64,000 nucleotides of DNA from assembly GCA_964390445.1 (NCBI GenBank), contig CAYMJJ010000004.1, positions 4,110 to 68,109 of the forward strand. The letters run 5' to 3'. Below the pieces are notes generated by a model. That model did no database searches. It worked only from the letters and a program-made list of their open reading frames with translations, and was not told the DNA's origin. The position numbers and the translations under genes were made by a program. Positions 39,366-46,627 of the stretch are shown in pieces (the stretch's first letter is position 1; every line of letters begins with the position of its first letter). This DNA comes from Anderseniella sp964390445. GTDB lineage: Bacteria > Pseudomonadota > Alphaproteobacteria > Rhizobiales > Aestuariivirgaceae.

Positions 39366-39877
39366 ACTTGTTGAACGCGAAACTCCTGGTGTCTGCTCTC
39401 GTGCTGTCCGCTGCAGTCCTGCTTCAGGGTTGCGGCTACCAGCCTTTGTACGCCACGCGGTCAGATGGTTCGTCAGTTAACCAGCAGTTGGCTGAGGTTG
39501 GGATAGAGCAACAATCCACTCGGGTTGGTCAGTTGGTGCGCAATGAGATCATCAAGTCGACACGGCCTGCTGGCACCCATGCGCCCGATCGCTATTTCCT
39601 GAAGTTCGAAACGAAGAGTAACGCCCAGACCCTCGTCGACACCGCTGATACGGTTCATCGCCGTCTGGCCTACAACCTGTCGGTAAAGTTCCAGTTGATT
39701 GACTCAGCCACAAGCCAGCCCGTGTTCAGCGGCAGTGCCTTCAGCCGTGTGCCTTACGATCGGTTGAATGCGTCGTTTGCCAATGTTCAGGCACGCACCA
39801 ATGCTGAGGAACAGGCAGCCCGCCAGATTGGTGAAGAAATCAAGACACGGCTTGCCGCTTACCTTGCCGGCGTTTGA
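39362..39877 (+). CDS. lptE: LPS assembly lipoprotein LptE
   Basis: A 171-residue outer-membrane lipoprotein that plugs LptD during LPS export. The signal peptide ends in a lipobox with acceptor Cys 24 (LLQGCGYQPLY), the hallmark start of LptE. The rest is the conserved small alpha/beta domain. The ATG overlaps the leuS stop by 4 bp and holA follows directly, the order found throughout the proteobacteria. Confidence 0.92.
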   Translation: MNLLNAKLLVSALVLSAAVLLQGCGYQPLYATRSDGSSVNQQLAEVGIEQQSTRVGQLVRNEIIKSTRPAGTHAPDRYFLKFETKSNAQTLVDTADTVHRRLAYNLSVKFQLIDSATSQPVFSGSAFSRVPYDRLNASFANVQARTNAEEQAARQIGEEIKTRLAAYLAGV

Positions 39878-40894
39878 ATGTCAGCCGTCAAGCCAGACGG
39901 GTTTGTGCGCCAGCTGAAGGCTGAGCCCCGGCGCTATCACGGGATACTGGTTTTTGGTCCAAACTGGGATCTCGTCCAGCGCATCAAGTCCGAGACCCTG
40001 TCAAGCCTCACTGCCGTCGATCCTTTGGTCGAAGTCGTACGCCTGGCAACCGCTGATATCGATGACAATCCAGGTAAGATACTGGAAGAACTGCAGGCGT
40101 TGTCCTTATTCGGATCGTCAAAGATCGTGACCGTGGAAGCTGCCTCCGCCTCCGTCTACAAGGAATGCGTCTCTGCGACTACTGTGGGCTGGAGCGGTGC
40201 CATGTTGTTGGTCACGGCCGGAGACCTGAAGAAGACGGTTGCAATGCGCAAGGAGTTCGAGGCTTCGCCCGAGCTTGCCGCCGTCTGTTGCTATGAACAG
40301 ACATCTGACGAGCTTGCTGCGGTTGTCGTGGCCAAGCTGGCCGCAGAGGGATTGCAGTGCAGTCGGGACGTAGCTGGATTGATCGTCGAGGCGGTCGCAG
40401 GCAACGCTGCCTTGCTTGACAGCGAGCTCGACAAGATTGTCGCCTATTGCCGTGGGCAGGACAGCGTGACTTTGGGTGACACTGAGGCGGTTTGTGCGAT
40501 CAACAGGTCGTCTCCGCTCGATGCAGTCATCGATGGCAGTTTTGCAGGGCAGACAGACCTGGCACTTGCCAGCTTGCGCAACCTCAGGAATGATGGCGTC
40601 GCCGCCTCATCGATCCTGGTTACGCTAACCAATCATTTCGTCATGTTGATGCAGATGCATGCAGCATGTGGTGGCCGGCGGGCAGACACGATCATCAAGG
40701 AATGGCGGCCCCCTGTGTTCTGGAAGCGGCAGCCTGCAATTGCTGACCAGGTTCAGCGATTGGCTAGAAACAACGTTACTGTTCTGGCTGAGGCAATACA
40801 GACTGCCAATGCTGCCAGCCGAATGAGCCATGAGGTTTCCTGGCCGTTGCTGGAACGGTTGGTTCTGGCGCTTTCCACAAGGTCGAAAGCCTGA
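39878..40894 (+). CDS. holA: DNA polymerase III subunit delta
   Basis: A 338-residue clamp-loader subunit that opens the beta clamp. Seen: VFGPNWDLVQR at the N-terminus, LSLFGSSKIVTVE, the domain-III region SSPLDAVIDGSFAGQTDLALASLRNL and the C-terminal KRQPAIADQVQRLA. It is not an active ATPase, as expected for delta. It begins one base after the lptE stop and converges on parB with a 9-bp gap. Confidence 0.93.
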   Translation: MSAVKPDGFVRQLKAEPRRYHGILVFGPNWDLVQRIKSETLSSLTAVDPLVEVVRLATADIDDNPGKILEELQALSLFGSSKIVTVEAASASVYKECVSATTVGWSGAMLLVTAGDLKKTVAMRKEFEASPELAAVCCYEQTSDELAAVVVAKLAAEGLQCSRDVAGLIVEAVAGNAALLDSELDKIVAYCRGQDSVTLGDTEAVCAINRSSPLDAVIDGSFAGQTDLALASLRNLRNDGVAASSILVTLTNHFVMLMQMHAACGGRRADTIIKEWRPPVFWKRQPAIADQVQRLARNNVTVLAEAIQTANAASRMSHEVSWPLLERLVLALSTRSKA

Positions 40895-40903
40895 TAGTTG
40901 CCG

Positions 40904-41791
40904 TCAGAATTCGACGCCCAGCTTCCGGCAAATTTCTTCTAGTTGATCTAACGTCTTGTAATTGATTGTTAATTTGCCTTTTTCACCAGAGCCGGTTTGT
41001 ACGGCTGCACGAAGTCCGGTGGCTTCGCTTATCGCCTTCTCGAGGGCTTTCAGGTTGCTGTCCGGAATGGTTTTTGATTCTGGTCGCGCATCATCGTTGG
41101 CTGGCGGATTGTTTCGGGCGAGCGTTTCTGCCTGACGGACAGACAGTCCAAGTGCAATAATCTTTTGCGCCAGCGATTGCGGATCGTCCGTGGCAATCAG
41201 GGCCCGTGCGTGTCCCGCTGTCAGCTTGCCATCCTGCAGTTGCTCCAGTACTCCCTTGGGCAGCGTCATCAGGCGCAAGGTGTTGGCGATGTGACTGCGA
41301 CTCTTGCCAATTGATTCAGCCAGTTGTTGCTGAGTGTATTGAAAACTTTCGATCAGCTGCTGATAACCCATCGCTTCTTCAACGGGGTTCAGGTCAGACC
41401 GTTGCACGTTTTCGATAATCGCGATCTCGAGAACTTCCTGGTCGTTCAAATTACGGATCAATGCAGGCACGGTGTGCAATCCGGCGCGCTGTGCCGCGCG
41501 CCAGCGACGCTCTCCGGCCACGATCTGGTAGGTATCGTGATCCTGATTGGGTCGAACGACGACAGGCTGAAGAATGCCCTTGTCCTTGACCGATCTTGTC
41601 AGTTCTTCCAGCTCGAGTTCATTGAACGTCTTGCGCGGGTTCAGTTTGTTGCTTGTGATCTTCTCGATGGGCAGTTCGCGCAATCCAGCGATTGTCGTTG
41701 AGTCGTTGGTGCTGTCCTGCTCTGCTGACAGGTCGTCTCCGATCAATGCGGCCAGGCCGCGTCCAAGCCTCTTCTTTGGTAGTGCCGTCAT
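40904..41791 (-). CDS. parB: Chromosome-partitioning protein ParB
   Basis: A 295-residue CTP-dependent DNA clamp that loads at parS and spreads. An N-terminal KKRLGRGLAALIGD box (ParA-activating region) is followed by the CTP-binding GERRWRAA at 93-100, ENVQRSDLNPVEEAMGYQQL, and the HTH parS-recognition region QQLAESIGKSRSHIANTLRL. The dimerisation domain ends the protein. I chose ATG 41791 (GGAAAGAA upstream) over the longer frame into parA. Confidence 0.97.
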   Translation of the reverse strand: MTALPKKRLGRGLAALIGDDLSAEQDSTNDSTTIAGLRELPIEKITSNKLNPRKTFNELELEELTRSVKDKGILQPVVVRPNQDHDTYQIVAGERRWRAAQRAGLHTVPALIRNLNDQEVLEIAIIENVQRSDLNPVEEAMGYQQLIESFQYTQQQLAESIGKSRSHIANTLRLMTLPKGVLEQLQDGKLTAGHARALIATDDPQSLAQKIIALGLSVRQAETLARNNPPANDDARPESKTIPDSNLKALEKAISEATGLRAAVQTGSGEKGKLTINYKTLDQLEEICRKLGVEF

Positions 41792-41813
41792 ATCATGTTC
41801 TTTCCAGGTGTAG

Positions 41814-42647
41814 TCAGGCTGCGCGCAGCAGGCGTTCGCGGCGGATAATTTCGGATGCGAGACGAATATAGGCTTGTGAGCCAGCACACATATTGTCGTA
41901 CAGCAATACGGGCTTTCCGTAAGACGGCGCTTCGGAAACGCGAACGTTGCGCGGTATGACCGTGTCGTAAACCTTGGCACCCAGTACGCTTCTTACATCC
42001 TGTGCCACCTGCTCCGAAAGCGAGTTCCGCCGGTCAAACATGGTCAGCACAACACCCTGTATTTCCAGCGCCGGATTGAGGTTGGCCTTGACGCGATCAA
42101 CGGTCTTCATCAGCTGGCTGAGGCCTTCAAGCGCAAAGAACTCACACTGCAAAGGCACCAGTATGGCATCCGCGGCAGACAGGGAGTTTATCGTCAGTAG
42201 GTTCAGCGACGGCGGGCAATCGACCAGGATATACGAGTAGCGCTCGCTGATCGGCATGTGTTCGCACATCTCATCAATGGCATCCTTGAGACGGTAGGTC
42301 TTGCGGTCATATCCGGCCAGTTCAAGCTCGGCGCCAAGCAGATCCATTGATGACGGCGCGCAATCCAGACCTGGTATCTCTGAGTGGCGTATGGCTGTTG
42401 TGAGTTTGTCCTCACCGAGGAGCACCTGGTAGGTCGAAGCCACTGAGGCATTGCGGTCAATTCCCAGTCCCGTTGATGCATTGCCTTGCGGATCGAGATC
42501 AATCACCAGCACCTTTTCACCGACTGCTGCCAGTGCGGTGCCCAGGTTGATCGCTGTTGTGGTTTTGCCCACGCCGCCTTTCTGGTTGGCAACAGCCAGA
42601 ATTCGCGGTTTAGGCGTGTTGGTTTGGTAATGCAGTTGATTGGTCAC
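41814..42647 (-). CDS. parA: Chromosome-partitioning ATPase ParA
   Basis: A 277-residue deviant Walker ATPase that moves ParB-parS complexes on the nucleoid. Deviant Walker A KGGVGKTT is at 23-30, followed by DLDPQGNASTGLG, DCPPSLNLLT and the C-terminal PRNVRVSEAPSYGKPV. The best start is GTG 42647, preceded by AGAGAGG at good spacing. It overlaps the end of rsmG by 38 bp, so rsmG-parA-parB are coupled. Confidence 0.97.
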   Translation of the reverse strand: MTNQLHYQTNTPKPRILAVANQKGGVGKTTTAINLGTALAAVGEKVLVIDLDPQGNASTGLGIDRNASVASTYQVLLGEDKLTTAIRHSEIPGLDCAPSSMDLLGAELELAGYDRKTYRLKDAIDEMCEHMPISERYSYILVDCPPSLNLLTINSLSAADAILVPLQCEFFALEGLSQLMKTVDRVKANLNPALEIQGVVLTMFDRRNSLSEQVAQDVRSVLGAKVYDTVIPRNVRVSEAPSYGKPVLLYDNMCAGSQAYIRLASEIIRRERLLRAA

Positions 42648-43305
42648 GTTCTGCCTCTCTGATTTCAAGAATGCACCCGTCGACACACGTCTCACTATGG
42701 TGCTTGCTGAACGAAATATTCCAACATTTAGTAGCTGCGGTCAATTCAACATCAATATGTTGTCCCTTCAGGAACAACATTCGTTGTGGACGAACAGGCA
42801 AGCTAGCACTCATTTCGAGCAAGTCTGGCAGTGACGCCAACGCCCGGGCAGTGAGCACAGATACAGGTCGTTCCACATCCGAATCTGTCAGCGATTCTAT
42901 GCGGGCATTGATGATTCGGGTATTGATTTTGCAAAGCCGTGCTGCTGCCGCCAGGAAGGCCGACTTCTTGCCATTGCTTTCAACCATCGTGATCTTGTGA
43001 TTGGTGGGTCGGTCCGCCAACGCAATCGCCAACGGAATCGCCGGCAGACCGCCACCGGATCCAAGGTCTAGTATATGAGCGTCTGTAGACAGTATGTAGC
43101 GGGCTAGCTGAAGTCCGTCCGCGATGTGGCGAACCCAGATCTCATCAAGAGTCGATGAGGCCACGAGGTTGTGTGTACGTTGCCAGCGGCAAAGTTCAGA
43201 GACGAATTGCGTCAGCTTGGCTTGTGATTCACGTGAAACATTCCACCTGTCTGCAAACCCTTCTGGACAGGCTGGAGCCTGGTTTGTCGTGCTACGCCGC
43301 CCCAT
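42610..43305 (-). CDS. rsmG: 16S rRNA (guanine527-N7)-methyltransferase RsmG
   Basis: A 231-residue SAM-dependent methyltransferase (GidB) that modifies G527 of 16S rRNA. Motif I is LDLGSGGGLPAIPLAI, followed by VESNGKKSAFL and VLTARALASLPDLL. It begins 5 bp after the mnmG stop and its 3' end overlaps parA, the classic gidA-gidB-parA-parB order. Its 5' coding region contains a near-perfect parS palindrome. Confidence 0.95.
   Translation of the reverse strand: MGRRSTTNQAPACPEGFADRWNVSRESQAKLTQFVSELCRWQRTHNLVASSTLDEIWVRHIADGLQLARYILSTDAHILDLGSGGGLPAIPLAIALADRPTNHKITMVESNGKKSAFLAAAARLCKINTRIINARIESLTDSDVERPVSVLTARALASLPDLLEMSASLPVRPQRMLFLKGQHIDVELTAATKCWNISFSKHHSETCVDGCILEIREAERDQSTALPNQHA
43225..43240. 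other. Near-perfect parS site inside rsmG
   Basis: TGATTCACGTGAAACA matches the parS consensus TGTTTCACGTGAAACA at 15 of 16 bases. It lies in the rsmG coding sequence, about 1.4 kb upstream of parB. ParB binding is inferred. Confidence 0.75.
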
Positions 43306-43310
43306 GTATC

Positions 43311-45191
43311 TCAGCCTGCCTTGCGCGAGCTTTGGTGTTTGCGGGCATAAGACACCAGCAGGGCAAGCGCGCTTGGCGTCATGCCCTCAATGCCGGCAGC
43401 TTCGCCAATGGTCAACGGCCGGACAGCAGCCAGCTTCTGGCGAACCTCGTTGGAAAGTCCTGGCACGATCTGATAATCAATATCCACAGGCAAGCACGTT
43501 GCCCGCTCTTCTCCGAGCGCGCGTATTTCTGCTTTCTGCCTGTCGGTGTAGGCCGCATAAAGTGCTTCTGCCTCAACGCTGGTTATACACTGAGGCTCAA
43601 AGTCTCCAAGCATCGGCCATAATTGCTGCAAAGCGCCCATATCGATGCCGGGATACGCAAGAAGCTCGTAAGCTGTTCTTGTCCGCCCATCCCTGCTAAT
43701 GGATAGTCCATGCACGTCAGCAAGCTGCGGCGTAAGGCGTAAGGCCGACAACTGACTTCTCAAGGTGTTGAGAGAAGAGGTGTTTCTTTCATAATCTGCT
43801 TTGCGCGCATCAGTACACATGCCCAGTTCAATGGCCTTGGGAGTAAGGCGCTGGTCTGCGTTGTCTGCCCGGAGCATCAATCGATACTCAGCGCGCGATG
43901 TGAACATGCGATAGGGCTCAGAAACTCCACGTGAAATAAGATCATCAATCAGCACGCCAATGTAGCCTTCTGACCGATCAATCGTCAGCGATGGCAATTG
44001 AAGAGCGGCCGCCGCAGCGTTGGCACCAGCGACGAGCCCCAGGGCAGCGGCTTCTTCATAACCGGTGGTGCCATTGATCTGCCCTGCAAGGTACAGTCCG
44101 GGCAATGCCTTGACCTCAAGTGTTGCATCGAGTTCACGCGGATCAACGTAATCATATTCGATTGCATAACCGAACTGCAGGATGCAGACGCGCTCAAGGC
44201 CCTTGATAGAACGGACGTATTGCACCTGCACGTCTTCAGGCAGCGACGTGGATATGCCGTTTGGGTAAACGGTGTGATCGGCCAATCCTTCAGGCTCGAG
44301 AAAGATCTGATGAGAGTCGCGATCGTTGAATTTAACAATCTTGTCCTCGATTGACGGGCAATAACGCGGTCCTGTCCCTTCTATGAAACCGGCATACATG
44401 GCGGATTTAGACAGATTTCGCTGTATTATCTCGTGAGTGCGCGCATTGGTATGAGTCACGTGGCACGCGATCTGGGGAGCCAGTGTGCGCTTCGTCAGCG
44501 TGGAGAAGTAATAGGGCTCGTCATCAGCAGGCTGCGCCTCGAGACCCTCGTAGTTGATGGTACGGGCATCCAGGCGAGGTGGGGTGCCCGTCTTCAGCCT
44601 TGCGATGCGAAGACCCGTGCCCCGCAGCACCTGCGCCAGGCTATTGCTTGGTTGTTCGCCCACGCGACCGGCCGGGATCCGTTTGTCGCCAATATGGATA
44701 AGGCCCCCGAGGAATGTGCCCGTGGTCAGAACAATGGCGGCAGCCCGCACCCTGCTTCCGTCTTCAAGCTCAATGCCGGCAACTGAACCTCGTTCCAGCA
44801 GGAAACCGCCAGCAGCTGCTTCTATCACGCACAGGCCCGGAATACTCGCGATCTCTTGCTGCATCGCCGAGCGGTAGATTGCCCGGTCGATCTGTGAGCG
44901 CGGACCCCTGACCGCCGGCCCCTTGGAACGGTTCAGCAAGCGGTACTGGATGGCAGCCCTGTCGCTGATCCTGGCAATCAGGCCATCAAGTGCATCGACT
45001 TCGCGCATCAAATGGCCCTTGCCCAGTCCGCCCATAGCCGGATTGCAGGACATCTCTCCGATCGTGCTGCGCTTGTGCGTGATCAACACGGTACGCGCAC
45101 CCCGGCGCGCAGCCGCCGCAGCCGCCTCGCAACCGGCGTGACCACCGCCAACAACGATCACATCGTATTCTGGATCATGGTGTGTGTTCAT
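43311..45191 (-). CDS. mnmG: tRNA U34 modification FAD protein MnmG (GidA)
   Basis: A 626-residue flavoprotein that works with MnmE to make cmnm5U/nm5U at tRNA wobble uridine 34. The FAD motif GGGHAGCEAA is at 15-24, then GGLGKGHLMREVDALDG, the ARLKTGTPPRLD signature, the catalytic-cysteine region HVTHTNARTHEII and a C-terminal helical domain that binds MnmE. ATG 45191 is the canonical start; ten more codons are open upstream. It follows mnmE by 80 bp, with a parS site between. Confidence 0.96.
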   Translation of the reverse strand: MNTHHDPEYDVIVVGGGHAGCEAAAAAARRGARTVLITHKRSTIGEMSCNPAMGGLGKGHLMREVDALDGLIARISDRAAIQYRLLNRSKGPAVRGPRSQIDRAIYRSAMQQEIASIPGLCVIEAAAGGFLLERGSVAGIELEDGSRVRAAAIVLTTGTFLGGLIHIGDKRIPAGRVGEQPSNSLAQVLRGTGLRIARLKTGTPPRLDARTINYEGLEAQPADDEPYYFSTLTKRTLAPQIACHVTHTNARTHEIIQRNLSKSAMYAGFIEGTGPRYCPSIEDKIVKFNDRDSHQIFLEPEGLADHTVYPNGISTSLPEDVQVQYVRSIKGLERVCILQFGYAIEYDYVDPRELDATLEVKALPGLYLAGQINGTTGYEEAAALGLVAGANAAAAALQLPSLTIDRSEGYIGVLIDDLISRGVSEPYRMFTSRAEYRLMLRADNADQRLTPKAIELGMCTDARKADYERNTSSLNTLRSQLSALRLTPQLADVHGLSISRDGRTRTAYELLAYPGIDMGALQQLWPMLGDFEPQCITSVEAEALYAAYTDRQKAEIRALGEERATCLPVDIDYQIVPGLSNEVRQKLAAVRPLTIGEAAGIEGMTPSALALLVSYARKHQSSRKAG

Positions 45192-45237
45192 GGTGGGCTT
45201 CAATACACGAACTGTGGACAAACATCAAAAAGTGCTT

Positions 45238-45253
45238 TGTTTCACGTGAAACA
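45238..45253. other. Perfect parS site between mnmE and mnmG
   Basis: The 16-bp palindrome TGTTTCACGTGAAACA is identical to the widely conserved parS consensus. It sits in the 80-bp mnmE-mnmG gap, about 3.5 kb from the parB start and about 6.4 kb from the candidate oriC. Confidence 0.93.
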
Positions 45254-45271
45254 CTTTCGCACCCGAAATGA

Positions 45272-46627
45272 TCACTTGCCAATGCAGAACCGCGAAAAGA
45301 TTGCATCAAGCAGGTCTTCTACATCAATCCGCCCGATCAAACGTTCCAGGGCACGCGCTGAAAATCGCAACTCTTCCGCAACGAGCTCGAGCTCCAGACT
45401 GTCCGACATGGCCCGTTCAACGTGCAAAAGGCAAGTTTCAACCGCATGCATTTGCCGTTCGCGAACCAACAGCGCAGGCTCCTGCTGCTGAGCCTGCAGG
45501 CCAAGACGCCGGGCAACCTCATCAATCAACCCGGCCACACCCTCACCCGTTCGCGCAGAGACCACGTGATCTGCCACAGAGGCACCCGTCCCAATTCCAA
45601 GATCCGACTTAGACCAGATTCGTATCGTTTCCGAATCGAGCTCAATTTCCGGCCAATCCGCCCCCTCGGAAGCAATCAATAGCACCAAGTCCGCCTCACT
45701 GGCCCGCATACGCGATCGCTCGATGCCAATTCGTTCCGGTTCTGAATCGACCTGTTCCCTGATCCCCGCCGTATCCGCCAGCTCAACCGCATGACCGTTC
45801 AGATCAAGACTGACTTCCACGACATCACGGGTCGTTCCGGCCTCACGGCTGACGATCGCCACGTCACGCGCAGCAATAGCGTTCAACAAACTGGACTTGC
45901 CGGCGTTGGGGGCACCGATAAGCACCACCCGCGCACCCAGCCGGGTGCGTCGGCCACGTTCAAACGACTGCAGCGATTGCGTCAACGCTTCAGCGGTCTG
46001 TACAAGACTCTGCGCGATCTCGGCACGGGCTGCGGCATCAACGCCCTCTTCGTCTGCGAAATCAATACTGGCTTCGACAAACGCCAGCGCAGCCGAGATT
46101 GCTGACCGCCATTGGGCAAAGACCTGTGAGGCATCACCGTCCACGTGAAACAGGGCCTGTCGAACCTGCGCCGCTGTCTCCGCCTCGAGCATGTCGGAAA
46201 GACCTTCAACCTCGACAAGGTCGAGTTTCCCGTTCTCAAAGGCCCTGCGCGAAAACTCACCCGCCTCTGCTGGCCGCACGTCATCCAGCAACCGCAACTC
46301 GTCAAGAAACAGCCTTACCACACCCACACTGCCATGCAGATGGAACTCTGCAACATCCTCGCCGGTGAAACTGGCCGGAGCTGGAAACCACAACACCAGT
46401 CCGCGATCCAGCTTTTCAGCCGTAGACGGCCGCCGAATACTCATCACGCTGGCCACCCGAGCAGCAGGCAGCGCCCCGCACGCACGCACAATACATTCAC
46501 CCGCCTTGCCGCCAGACACACGCACGACAGCAACGCCTGCCTTGCCGCTGCCTGATGACAATGCATAAATGGTATCTGACTGAGAGATAGCGAAAAACTC
46601 CAACTGATCAGGACACCACAGCGACAT
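45272..46627 (-). CDS. mnmE: tRNA U34 modification GTPase MnmE (TrmE)
   Basis: A GTPase of about 451 residues, partner of MnmG. The N-terminal folate-binding domain begins at SDTIYALSSGSGKAGVAVVRVSG; the helical domain is interrupted by the G domain (G1 GAPNAGKSS at 238-246, G3 DTAGIR) and the protein ends in FCIGK, whose Cys is functional. The start is uncertain: ATG 46627 overlaps the divergent DUF255 start codon, while a TTG at 46603 gives a more family-like N-terminus. Neither has a good ribosome-binding site. Confidence 0.94.
   Translation of the reverse strand: MSLWCPDQLEFFAISQSDTIYALSSGSGKAGVAVVRVSGGKAGECIVRACGALPAARVASVMSIRRPSTAEKLDRGLVLWFPAPASFTGEDVAEFHLHGSVGVVRLFLDELRLLDDVRPAEAGEFSRRAFENGKLDLVEVEGLSDMLEAETAAQVRQALFHVDGDASQVFAQWRSAISAALAFVEASIDFADEEGVDAAARAEIAQSLVQTAEALTQSLQSFERGRRTRLGARVVLIGAPNAGKSSLLNAIAARDVAIVSREAGTTRDVVEVSLDLNGHAVELADTAGIREQVDSEPERIGIERSRMRASEADLVLLIASEGADWPEIELDSETIRIWSKSDLGIGTGASVADHVVSARTGEGVAGLIDEVARRLGLQAQQQEPALLVRERQMHAVETCLLHVERAMSDSLELELVAEELRFSARALERLIGRIDVEDLLDAIFSRFCIGK

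Noticed and set aside
43923..43938. CACGTG-centred palindrome-like sequence in mnmG as another parS
   Set aside because: It differs from the consensus at four or more positions in both half-sites; a CACGTG core alone recurs elsewhere by chance.
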